Source: Bradyrhizobium sp. NDS-1 (GTDB taxonomy: Bacteria; Pseudomonadota; Alphaproteobacteria; Rhizobiales; Xanthobacteraceae). From it: a DNA stretch of 64,000 nt. Every line of letters begins with the position of its first letter. The first letter of the stretch is position 1. The stretch covers positions 7,177,501 through 7,241,500 of the forward strand of contig NZ_CP136628.1 of NCBI RefSeq assembly GCF_032918005.1. The letters are read 5' to 3'. The notes below the pieces were generated by a model. The model saw nothing but the letters and a program-made list of their open reading frames with translations, had not been told where the DNA came from and did not search any database. The position numbers and the translations under genes are program-made. This document shows, piece by piece, positions 8,263 through 16,701 of the stretch.

Positions 8263-8913
8263 TTACTTCTTCCTGGGCGGCACACGCCCGGCCAATGCGC
8301 GCGCTTCGTTCGCATGTCCAAAGATGGGAGCCATGACACCCTCGACGACGTCTAGCGCGACGTTCAAGTCTGCCTCGGTTGGTACAAAGCCGCGGTGCAT
8401 TGCTGCATCACCGACATCAAGCGTCGCTCGCATTGCGTCGCGCTGAAGTGCAGATATGTAGCCGTCTCTCTGGAATGCGTCGAGTTTCTCATTGAATGTA
8501 GGCAAGTCGCCCACCTTCATAATCATCACCTGTTCGAGAAGCGCTCTGATACCCATTGCTGCAAGGCGATGCTGGCTTCCGTGCACGGCTTGATAAATTT
8601 CTCTTAGCAGGAACATCAGCTTCGCCGCTTGCTGCTCAGCGCTTGAACGAAACTGGCCCAGCCACACCCAGTACACCCAGTCTGGCTCTCTCCTCGACAC
8701 GGGTGATGGAAAGAAATCATGGTCTATCGTGCCATCGTCCTTCCATACCCGCTGATAGCCCATCGAAATTCGAGAACAACCGCAGCATTCGATCATCGCA
8801 TATTTCTCGATGGTCTCCTCTTCGTGTTGGGCCGTCTCGAATAATACCCGATGCTTCCGCTTGCCGAGGCAATCGGAGCAAGGCGCCATGACGATTTTGT
8901 CTTCCTCAATCAC
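8263..8913 (-). CDS. DUF4145-type protein with zinc-finger-like cysteines
   Basis: This 216-residue protein has two CxxC-type pairs (CSDC at about 12-15 and CCGC at about 43-46) that would form an N-terminal zinc ribbon. A helical domain follows with AMGIRALLEQVM and GDAAMHRGFVPT, typical of DUF4145. DUF4145 domains are often found next to or fused with restriction enzymes and are otherwise uncharacterised. The frame opens with GTG at 8911-8913; an ATG at 8889, with GAGGAAG about 11 bases ahead, is an equally good start and still keeps both cysteine pairs. Same direction as its neighbours, so probably part of one defence transcription unit. Confidence 0.7.
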   Translation of the reverse strand: MIEEDKIVMAPCSDCLGKRKHRVLFETAQHEEETIEKYAMIECCGCSRISMGYQRVWKDDGTIDHDFFPSPVSRREPDWVYWVWLGQFRSSAEQQAAKLMFLLREIYQAVHGSQHRLAAMGIRALLEQVMIMKVGDLPTFNEKLDAFQRDGYISALQRDAMRATLDVGDAAMHRGFVPTEADLNVALDVVEGVMAPIFGHANEARALAGRVPPRKK

Positions 8914-9081
8914 GACTAAGCTTCACTCGGTCTTTCGGGGCAGCATTCGATCCACCGCCTTTCGTTTTTGGATTCGATAGCTTCGGTATCGGTAAGTCGC
9001 TCGCCCCTTATCGATGGCCATCTGGCGGAGAGACACTCCCAGCTTATGTGGATGCGAGCGTCCGAAATTTGGGCTGCTCGA

Positions 9082-10779
9082 TCAGGCTTTCCGGTTTTGC
9101 AAGCGCCAATGGCTCTCAAGCTTCTCGCAGAGTTGCTTCTGGCGAGCCTCAACAATCGAGGGCGTCCAATCAGCGTGCTCCAAAACTTGAGTGGTTAGCA
9201 CGAACGGCGACACACCATCTTTGGCGAAATAGGCCTTCTTCTTGCGATCGAAATCCCAATTACTCGCCGCCGCGTTCTTCTTTCGCGTCAACAGGGCTAA
9301 ATTTCCGAGGGAGTGAACCACCTCTAGACGCTTCTGCGCATCCGGAAACCACTCTACCCACTTGCTGTCTGCCTTGGGATTTTGGGGAAGCACATGCTCC
9401 ACCGTGATCGTGTCATAGTCGTAACTTGCGCCGCCACCGGACATCAGTGCGTCCAGACGAAGCAACACCGCCGATCGGGCGCGAGCCGCAAGCGTATCAT
9501 AGAGAGGGCCGCTCAGGACCTTGTATGTCGCCGCTTGTTCTGCCTGGGAGAGCTGCAAAGCGGATTTCGTGCTATCCAGGTCATCTCCATTCTCGACCTC
9601 TTTCGTAAGTCTAGAAAACTTTTCTATACGATCGTTTATGCTACTCTTACGGACCAGCATCGAATAGGCGAGACGCTCCAAATCTCGGAAGAACGCCTCC
9701 ATTTTTTTGGGTTGATTTCGGTGTCGGACCGCAAAGGCCAGCCCTGGCGGCAGCCAATCATTAAACTCAAGTCTATTGAGCCACTTGAGATGCTCATTAA
9801 TGATCTCAGCCCTTTCTGAGCTGACGTAAGCAGCGTCAGTCAGTTCAGCGAAGACTTCGCCAATTGGCACGATCACGTCGTCGACTAATTGCTTCGGTTT
9901 ATAGGCTTGGGCTACGTGCTCGCGAAACTCTTTCAAGACTGTGCCTTTCGGCTTTGCCTTGCGATAGATCATGCGAATGAGGCTCAGAAGTTCGCTAAAC
10001 TGATCGCGCCCTAGGGACTCTTCGAGGTCTTCCCATTTCTTGGTGTATGCGTCGCGTTGGCCATCTTCGATTGCGCCAACGATCTCCGCCTTCAAGATGT
10101 CACCTGGAGCGAGAGGCAGACCGCGGCTGTTGAGGATGGAAAAGATGCGGTAGGCGGAATCAAGATCGGGAGTTGACACTGCGACAAGAAAGCAGCGCGT
10201 CACAATGAACTGGGCGAGCGTAACGCGCTCCGCGGCAGTCAACTTCTTCAATCGTTCATCGAAATAGAGCGCATTTCTTCGCAGGTTTTGGCGGCTGTCG
10301 GAATTTTGTTCGCCCAGTGCGACAAGCTTGGCGAACCCGCCCTCACGTTGAACATACGTTTGAAAAAATTCGAGATCTCTGGATCGCAACGCCAGCCGAA
10401 ATCGATCCTGCGTCCCAAGAATCTGACTACCCTTCTCGTATATCAGCTGGGTAATATCGCGGCCTTCTTCCGTAGCCAAGTTGGCGCGGATAGCTGAAAG
10501 CAGCAGAGTAATCGTTGTCAGCCTCTGCTGGCCGTCTACGACCTGACACAGGGGGGCGGTGCTTTCTGGTTTAATTAGAACAATGCTTCCGAGGAAATAC
10601 GGCGTCGAGTCATCGTCCGACTCCTCTGATCTCGCGGTGTCCCAGATGTCATCAAATAGATCGCGCGCCTGCTCAACAGTCCAAGCGTAGGGACGTTGAA
10701 AACTGGGTATTTCAAAAACATAGTCGCCGCCAAAAATCTTGGATATGGGATGTTCGTGCGCTGAAAGTGGTGATGCCAT
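9082..10779 (-). CDS. DUF262/DUF1524 protein, GmrSD-like nuclease
   Basis: This 565-residue protein has an N-terminal DUF262 domain with IPSFQRPYAW (24-33) and DGQQRLTT (82-89), the ParB/Srx-like nucleotide-binding signature. The C-terminal DUF1524 domain has EHVLPQNP at 461-468 followed by HSLGNLALL and N-A-A-A-S-N, the His-Me (HNH) nuclease motif. The single-chain fusion corresponds to GmrS plus GmrD of the GmrSD modification-dependent restriction enzyme. In that family nucleotide-stimulated cleavage targets DNA with hydroxymethylated or glucosylated cytosine. Start chosen at ATG 10777-10779 because GGGGGAA precedes it at proper spacing; the frame is open to 10815. It is the first gene of the leftward island. 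Confidence 0.88.
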   Translation of the reverse strand: MASPLSAHEHPISKIFGGDYVFEIPSFQRPYAWTVEQARDLFDDIWDTARSEESDDDSTPYFLGSIVLIKPESTAPLCQVVDGQQRLTTITLLLSAIRANLATEEGRDITQLIYEKGSQILGTQDRFRLALRSRDLEFFQTYVQREGGFAKLVALGEQNSDSRQNLRRNALYFDERLKKLTAAERVTLAQFIVTRCFLVAVSTPDLDSAYRIFSILNSRGLPLAPGDILKAEIVGAIEDGQRDAYTKKWEDLEESLGRDQFSELLSLIRMIYRKAKPKGTVLKEFREHVAQAYKPKQLVDDVIVPIGEVFAELTDAAYVSSERAEIINEHLKWLNRLEFNDWLPPGLAFAVRHRNQPKKMEAFFRDLERLAYSMLVRKSSINDRIEKFSRLTKEVENGDDLDSTKSALQLSQAEQAATYKVLSGPLYDTLAARARSAVLLRLDALMSGGGASYDYDTITVEHVLPQNPKADSKWVEWFPDAQKRLEVVHSLGNLALLTRKKNAAASNWDFDRKKKAYFAKDGVSPFVLTTQVLEHADWTPSIVEARQKQLCEKLESHWRLQNRKA

Positions 10780-10835
10780 TGATTTCCCCCGTCTAGAAAC
10801 ATTGACATCTGGCACCTAGGGTTGTCGAGAACCAA

Positions 10836-10916
10836 CGCTACAAGCTAACAAGGTTCTTCGCTCAACGCGCAGTCCGCTTGACTAGACGCGGCCACGCATT
10901 GTGTTAGCTTGGAGCG
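10836..10916. repeat. 15-bp inverted repeat at the island's right edge
   Basis: CGCTACAAGCTAACA at 10836-10850 is the reverse complement of TGTTAGCTTGGAGCG at 10902-10916 except for one base. The arms are 51 bases apart, in the gap between the DUF262 gene and the RidA gene. They could be ends of a short miniature element, a regulator site or a long-range hairpin. It coincides with the change from the A/T-richer island to ordinary GC-rich sequence. Confidence 0.5.
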
Positions 10917-10982
10917 ATAGAGCGCCACCCAAGAGTGCCACACAAATCCATATCGCCGGGCCGAAAACTTCAATAAAATCAA

Positions 10983-11012
10983 TTGACAACAGGACTGCGA
11001 CATTAGTTCAAT
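10983..11012 (+). promoter_or_regulatory. Possible sigma-70 promoter of the RidA gene
   Basis: TTGACA at 10983-10988 matches the -35 consensus exactly. TTCAAT at 11007-11012 is a weak -10 at 18-base spacing. It lies 75 bases before the proposed RidA start. Single sites like this occur by chance, so the call is tentative. Confidence 0.3.
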
Positions 11013-11086
11013 CCTGTCTGGCAGCACCAGCCTTTCCCTCCCGAAGCGAGCCCTCCAGAGAGTCCGCAACGTCCACGGATGCCATC

Positions 11087-11437
11087 GTGATCAAACGTTC
11101 CCTGCCCTATGAAGGACTGCTCCACGAGATCGTCGAGCACAACGGCGTGCTCTACCTCGGCGGCATCGTCCCTGAGGATGCGGGGCTCGACATGGCGGGC
11201 CAGGCCGACGATGTGCTTCGACAGTTGAAGACCCTGCTTGAAGGGGCCGGCTCCGATCTTTCCTGTATTCTGCAGGTGACCATCTTCATGGCTGACCTCG
11301 CCGACAAGGCGGCGTTCAACGACGTGTGGAAGCGCTATTTCACCGCGGACCATCTGCCGGCGCGCGCCGCTATCGGCGTTGCCGATCTCGGCAAGGGCGT
11401 CAGGCTGGAGCTGACCGCGACCGCCGCCCGTCGGTGA
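11087..11437 (+). CDS. RidA/YjgF family protein
   Basis: This 116-residue protein covers the whole RidA fold: GVLYLGGIVPED near the N-terminus, the helix GQADDVLRQLKTLLEGAGSD, then VTIFMADL and the C-terminal LPARAAIGVADLGKGVRLELTATA. In RidA proper, an arginine in the last motif (PAR) binds the carboxylate of enamine/imine substrates, and it is present here. RidA proteins hydrolyse reactive 2-aminoacrylate-type imines or act in dedicated catabolic pathways. The start is taken as GTG 11087 because the family begins a few residues before IKRSLPYEG; the open frame extends to 10901 with sequence that does not look coding. It is a single gene facing away from the defence island. Confidence 0.85.
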   Translation: MIKRSLPYEGLLHEIVEHNGVLYLGGIVPEDAGLDMAGQADDVLRQLKTLLEGAGSDLSCILQVTIFMADLADKAAFNDVWKRYFTADHLPARAAIGVADLGKGVRLELTATAARR

Positions 11438-11476
11438 CTCGAGCGAGGCGAGAAGGCGAGACGCCTAAGTCATTCT

Positions 11477-11516
11477 TGTGTTCACACATGAAGCTTCTGT
11501 GTTCACACATGAAGCT
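11477..11516. repeat. Tandem pair of a 19-bp direct repeat
   Basis: TGTGTTCACACATGAAGCT occurs at 11477-11495 and again at 11498-11516, a 21-base period. Each copy contains the palindrome TGTGTTCACACA-like core, so it may also bind a dimeric regulator. It sits immediately before the long dispersed repeat. Confidence 0.7.
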
Positions 11517-11564
11517 GCGTTCTCGCGGCTTGAAACGCCCGAGTTTTGCTCTTTTCCTTGACCC

Positions 11565-12010
11565 TCTTCCTTGAAGAGGGCGCAGGGAAGACCGGGTGCC
11601 GACAGGCACCCGCGGTCCGCTGCGCGAAATGCACACGCAGAAAGAACCGCACAGCAGCATACAGGTGGTGCCGATCACTCGGCCTTCCCTGCGCGATGGT
11701 CGGACGGCTTATGCCGTGCTCTCCCGGGAGCCGAACTTTCCTCTGGCCTCCCTCGCCCCGCGAATTGGATGATGCAGCCCGCCCGGTTGGGCTCGCTCGC
11801 ACCTCCGAAGGGCTTGACCGTAGCAACGACGGCCAGGACCACACGGTTTTGCCGTACGCAGCAACATCGTTCGTCACACGGAGAAGGACCTCACGAGGTT
11901 CACCCGCCCTGGTCCCGCCTTGCCGTGCCCGACGCAGCCGCGTCCACCGCAGCCCGGCCCACGTTCGTTGCGACGTACGATCGCCCCTCTCCTCGGGCCG
12001 GGATGCCGGG
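11565..12010. repeat. Dispersed Bradyrhizobium-type intergenic repeat
   Basis: About 450 bases of GC-rich sequence are open in several frames yet resemble no protein family; their translations are the typical over-annotated 'hypothetical proteins' of Bradyrhizobium genomes. The element begins near CTTGAAGAGGGCGCAGGG and includes a perfect hairpin CGGGTGCC/GGCACCCG (11593-11612). From memory, near-identical blocks recur many times in these genomes. It fills most of the gene-free gap 11438-12211; I see no convincing gene in it. Boundaries are approximate. Confidence 0.55.
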
Positions 12011-12211
12011 ACTATGCCGCAATTCCGAATTTCGGTAAAGTGGAATATTTTTGCAGGAGGGGATTGACGGGGTTTGGGTGTTTTGCCCGACGCGCCCAAA
12101 TCGCTGCATGATGTCGGTTTCCGATGTCGAAAAGATGCAGCCATACTGTCCTTTTGACCGCTAAATTCGTGGTGATAGTGTCATATCGCGCAGTTTGTCC
12201 GGGAGGACACG

Positions 12212-12409
12212 ATGGAATGGCTTGACCGGCTGTTTGGAAGGACGTCGGCGCCTCCGACCCGATTCTTTGCGAGATTTAGGCGGAGGGGACCGACCGATCC
12301 CGACCTTCTGAAAATTGCCAAGGACCGAAAAGGGCATGTCTCACGAAGGGCGGTACGGGATGAATATAACCGGCTGGTCTTGGAGAAGTACGCGCACGAC
12401 AAGTCGTGA
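12212..12409 (+). CDS. Small basic hypothetical protein
   Basis: This 65-residue protein begins with ATG at 12212, preceded by a good ribosome binding site (GGGAGGA). It is rich in Arg and Lys with no membrane segment. The C-terminal half (PDLLKIAKDRKGHVSRRAVRDEYNRLVLEKY) looks like two amphipathic helices. No family was recognised and no partner gene is adjacent. The clear start signal and clean stop support a real gene. Confidence 0.6.
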   Translation: MEWLDRLFGRTSAPPTRFFARFRRRGPTDPDLLKIAKDRKGHVSRRAVRDEYNRLVLEKYAHDKS

Positions 12410-12486
12410 CGTCCAAGACCCGTCGAGACCCTGCTCAGTGGCGAGACATGATGGTTTCGCAGCTGCCCTAGCGGTGCTGCGCACCA

Positions 12487-13020
12487 TCAATTGTCGTTCT
12501 CCGCCTGGAGGCCGGTGAAGCGGTTATCCGCCCGGCGCAAGCGCCGGCAAAGCTCGCGATTGATGTTCTGCAGGACGACCACATAGGCGTGGATGTCGGC
12601 CTTGTAGCAGGCGTAGAGATTCCGGGCCGTCAACTCGTACAGCACCGTCGGCACCTCCGCGACGACCGTCGCCGAGCGGTTCTGCATTTCGATCAGCGTC
12701 ATCTCGCCGAAGAAATCGCCACGCTCCAGAACGGAAATCGGGATGGTGCTTCCCGCATTCGCCCGCTTGCTCACCGCCAGACGGCCGGATTCGACGATGA
12801 ACATCGAGCGTCCCGGCTCGCCCTCCGCCACGACGGTCGCCCCGGCATCGAAGCGGCGCTCGACCAGCATCGACATCAGGAGATCGAGGCCTCCGTCCGA
12901 GAGACCGCCGAAGAACGGCGTCGCGAGCAGGAACGCTTTCAGATCGGGGGCGGTGACGGTCATGGCGCGAGGGTACGCCTCGGCGCTATTTGCGGCAAGC
13001 GGAGCGGCGTGCTCCATCAT
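12487..13020 (-). CDS. Cyclic nucleotide-binding domain protein
   Basis: This 177-residue protein is almost entirely a CRP-type cNMP-binding beta-roll: LKAFLLATPFFGGLSD at the start, GEPGRSMFIVESGRLAV, and GDFFGEMTLIEMQNRSATVVAEVPT, where the FGEM/RSATV segment corresponds to the phosphate-binding cassette. There is no helix-turn-helix after the C-helix, so it is not a CRP-type transcription factor. The family often acts as a regulatory subunit or stand-alone sensor. ATG 12963 (MTVTAPDLK) is an alternative start that fits the domain better; neither start has a strong binding site. It lies 80 bases downstream of the ferric-reductase-like gene, same direction, and may share its transcript. Confidence 0.8.
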   Translation of the reverse strand: MMEHAAPLAANSAEAYPRAMTVTAPDLKAFLLATPFFGGLSDGGLDLLMSMLVERRFDAGATVVAEGEPGRSMFIVESGRLAVSKRANAGSTIPISVLERGDFFGEMTLIEMQNRSATVVAEVPTVLYELTARNLYACYKADIHAYVVVLQNINRELCRRLRRADNRFTGLQAENDN

Positions 13021-13100
13021 TGCGAGCGGAAGCGAGGCGATCCGGAATCTTTCCGCAGAGATGACGCGTGGAGAGGCCTTCGCTTCTCGAATCCCAAGAT

Positions 13101-13739
13101 CTACTGCCGCGCGACACTTTCCCCGCGCAACGTCCTTCGCTTTCGCCAGACCTGCAGATCAACCATCACCTTGATGCTCGCCGCGAGGATCAGCAGGCAA
13201 AGCGCCACCTTCGAAACCGTCTCCATCGTCCCCTCGATCAGCAGGCAATGGACCACGCTGCCTGCGACGATGACGATTGCGAGCGGAAGATGGACGATAC
13301 GCCAGGTACGCAGGCGCAGTCCCAATCGCCGGCGCAGTGCAGCCAGAACGGCAACGATGAAGATGGCCCACATGGCGGTCACGCCAAAGGGTGAGAACGG
13401 CGTCGGCGATGCGTAGGTCAGCGCGTCGATCATATCGGGCGGGCTGGTGATCCAGAGACCGGCGACGTGGATTACCACGGCCAGTACCAACGCGCCGCCG
13501 ATCCAGTGATGGACGCGCCGGCCACGATAGGTCGACAGGCCCGGCAGATAGCCGCCGATCAGCAGGGGCTGCACGAGCACGAGACCGAGGGCAATGATCC
13601 CTGCAAAGCCGGCGAGGATGTAGACCGGACCGCGCCATGCGAGCTGCTCGCTTGTCGCCGCCAGCGCGACCGGCACGCCAATAGCCAAGGCAAGAGCGAC
13701 CCAGATCAGGATCACCCGCGCCGATCTCCACTCCGTCAT
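13101..13739 (-). CDS. Ferric-reductase-like transmembrane cytochrome b protein
   Basis: This 212-residue integral membrane protein has about six hydrophobic helices. Two helices carry paired histidines (RRVHHWIGGALVLAVVIH and WRIVHLPLAIVIVAGSVVH), spaced as heme-b ligands in the ferric reductase-like/YedZ superfamily. It lacks the FAD/NAD(P)H domain of full ferric reductases, so electrons must come from another protein or quinol. The gene starts 12 bases after the stop of a Tat-exported intradiol-dioxygenase-like protein, so the two very likely form one redox unit across the inner membrane. The substrate is unknown. Confidence 0.8.
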   Translation of the reverse strand: MTEWRSARVILIWVALALAIGVPVALAATSEQLAWRGPVYILAGFAGIIALGLVLVQPLLIGGYLPGLSTYRGRRVHHWIGGALVLAVVIHVAGLWITSPPDMIDALTYASPTPFSPFGVTAMWAIFIVAVLAALRRRLGLRLRTWRIVHLPLAIVIVAGSVVHCLLIEGTMETVSKVALCLLILAASIKVMVDLQVWRKRRTLRGESVARQ

Positions 13740-13751
13740 TCGCTGGCCCGG

Positions 13752-14255
13752 TCAGGCCGGCTGCAGGACGAAGTGCGCCTCGAGGCTGGTCTCCTTTGCG
13801 CTCCGCATCACCGGCCGCAGGAAGACGGTCTTGAACTCGCCGCTGTCATAGGCGAGGTGGCCGTGCGGCTGGCCGAAGATCGGAATGATCTGCGGCATCT
13901 CCAGCCGGAACTTGCCGTCCTTGTCGGTGAGCGTGGCGCCATGGCTCTGCGGCTCGTGCTCCTGGCCTTCGACCGTGTGCGCCCAGATCTGGATGCGCTG
14001 CCCGGCCAGCGGCGTGCCGTCGCCGGCGCGACGGACGGTGCCGCTCATCCAGAAGCCGCCCTTGCCGATGCGATCCACGATCTGCGCGCCCTTGCGATAA
14101 TTGTTCGCGCCGCCCGACATCGTTTCGGTCGGCGCGAGGCCTGCCGCACGGGCGGGGAGCAGGAGACCGGAAACGCCTGATGCCAGGACGCCTGTTGCGA
14201 GGACGGTGCCGCCCGCGGCGAGCAGGCTTCGGCGGTTGAATACGACCGTGGTCAT
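13752..14255 (-). CDS. Tat-exported intradiol ring-cleavage dioxygenase-like protein
   Basis: This 167-residue protein starts at ATG 14253-14255 behind a strong AGGAGGA. It has a twin-arginine signal (NRRSLLAAGG then a hydrophobic stretch to about residue 38). The mature part is a short beta-barrel typical of protocatechuate 3,4-dioxygenase-like proteins (GTVRRAGDGTPLAGQRIQIW, TLTDKDGKFRLEMP, IFGQPHGHLAY). Cytosolic ring-cleavage enzymes use two Tyr and two His for Fe(III); here HGHL is visible but the tyrosine pair is not obvious, so catalysis is uncertain. Export and pairing with a membrane cytochrome b set it apart from aromatic catabolism. It begins a likely operon reaching 13101 or 12487. 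Confidence 0.75.
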   Translation of the reverse strand: MTTVVFNRRSLLAAGGTVLATGVLASGVSGLLLPARAAGLAPTETMSGGANNYRKGAQIVDRIGKGGFWMSGTVRRAGDGTPLAGQRIQIWAHTVEGQEHEPQSHGATLTDKDGKFRLEMPQIIPIFGQPHGHLAYDSGEFKTVFLRPVMRSAKETSLEAHFVLQPA

Positions 14256-14416
14256 GTCGGTTCCTCCTGGCAACCCTGCGGCTGCTCCCGCAAGCTACAA
14301 CAACAGGCCCAAAACGCCCAGTTGCGACGAAGGGCGCCATAGGCCGCAATAACAGTGTTGTGAACGGGCGGGCGTGGGCCACTCAGGGCAGGCAGGACGG
14401 AAGCCATCCTGCGCGC

Positions 14417-15397
14417 TTACTCGATCACTTCATCCGTCAGCACGAGGATGGTGGGAGGAACAGTCAATCCGAGTGCACGCGCCGTCTTGAGATTGACAGC
14501 CAGCTCGAATTTGGTGGGGAGTTGAATCGGCATGTCCGCCGGCTTTTGTCCCTTCAGAATCAAATCGACATAACCCGCGGCGCGACGAAAGAGGTCGCCT
14601 ATGTCGGCACCATAGCTGAACAGCGCGCCAGCTCGCGCAAATTCGCTCTGCTGACCGATGACGGCGATCTTCCTTTCGATGCCGATCTGACAGATCTCAT
14701 TCTGCATTGCAGCGGTCATGTAATCGCGAATGACGATCACGGCGCTGCCACCGGCGGCCGCCAGCACATCAAACTGCTCGGCGACCGCTGCCGGCGACGC
14801 AGTGGTGAGACCAAGTCGCACCGGTTCGACGCCCGCTCGTCGTGCTTCCAGCACGGTTTGCGCGCCCCAGGCACTAAACGTCGGGTCCGTTGCGTTATTC
14901 AAAACGCCGATTCTCCTGAGCGTTGGCAAAATCTCGCGGATCATCTCGATGCGTTTGGCCGACATCTCTTCGCCAAATGCAGCAAAACCGGTGAGGCTGC
15001 CGCCGGGACGAGCGAGGCTCTCAAACAACTCGCGGTCGCTCTGCACAGCAGGCAGCGCGACCGCAACAACGGGGATATTGGTCCTCTTCACGATCGCGCG
15101 GGCCGCGGCCGGTCCCGGCGCAAGCAGCACATCGACGCGTTTTGCCACGAGCTCATCAATCAGCGTCAGGCCGCGCGAGACATCCCCTCCGGTCGAGCGT
15201 GCGTCGATGATGATGTTGCGACCCTCGACGTAACCGAGCCCAGCCATCGCCTTGCGAAAGGGAGCAAGCGCGGCGTTGTCCACCTCAGTGGTGGCAAACC
15301 CGACGAAGCCCACGACCGGAACGCGCTGTTGGGTAAACGCCACACGTGGCGACATGGCAGCAAGTCCCAAGGAAGCTAGAAAATTCCGCCGTCTCAT
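14417..15397 (-). CDS. ABC transporter substrate-binding protein (PF04392 type)
   Basis: This 326-residue exported protein has the N-terminal signal [15 protein letters not shown], possibly Tat-dependent. The body is the ABC_sub_bind family (TrpX-like): [57 protein letters not shown] and a C-terminal [29 protein letters not shown]. The family binds small aromatic or amino-acid-like ligands in the periplasm. No permease or ATPase gene is adjacent, which is common for this family in Bradyrhizobium. It stands alone, divergent from the luciferase-like gene, with 182 bases between the two starts. Confidence 0.85.
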   Translation of the reverse strand: MRRRNFLASLGLAAMSPRVAFTQQRVPVVGFVGFATTEVDNAALAPFRKAMAGLGYVEGRNIIIDARSTGGDVSRGLTLIDELVAKRVDVLLAPGPAAARAIVKRTNIPVVAVALPAVQSDRELFESLARPGGSLTGFAAFGEEMSAKRIEMIREILPTLRRIGVLNNATDPTFSAWGAQTVLEARRAGVEPVRLGLTTASPAAVAEQFDVLAAAGGSAVIVIRDYMTAAMQNEICQIGIERKIAVIGQQSEFARAGALFSYGADIGDLFRRAAGYVDLILKGQKPADMPIQLPTKFELAVNLKTARALGLTVPPTILVLTDEVIE

Positions 15398-15579
15398 TTG
15401 ACCGTCTCGATAGACCTGAACGGTCGGATCATAGCTTGTCGGAGGGGTGGGGCGAAGCGAAACCGGCCAAGGTCTTGTACGATGGCGGTGCCTGCGGATC
15501 TCGCCAGTGCTCTACCGATCCGATGCACCGACACTACATGTGTGCAGACCCACACACGCGCTCAGTTCAGGTACCCCCC

Positions 15580-16584
<1,005 letters not shown>

Positions 16585-16598
16585 GCGGTAGGACCGCA

Positions 16599-16685
16599 CG
16601 TCATTGCGAGCGCAGCCAAGCAATCCAGACTGCCACCGCAGCAGGACTCTGGATTCCTTCGTCGCAAGAGCTCCTCGCGATGACG
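16599..16685. repeat. Short palindromic dispersed repeat between convergent genes
   Basis: CGTCATTGCGAG at the left is the inverse of CTCGCGATGACG at the right (11 of 12 positions). The inner blocks CAATCCAGA and TCTGGATTCCTTCG are also near-complementary. The whole 87-base unit can fold into a long hairpin. Units with this wording are abundant between genes in Bradyrhizobium. Lying between two convergent stops, it may also end both transcripts. Confidence 0.6.
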
Positions 16686-16701
16686 ACCGAGGGAGTTCGC
16701 T

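Noticed and set aside
11503..12144. Large overlapping open frames on both strands in the 11.5-12.1 kb gap
   Set aside because: They lie in a dispersed repeat and their products are Arg/Pro/Ser-rich with no family; no start signal supports any of them.
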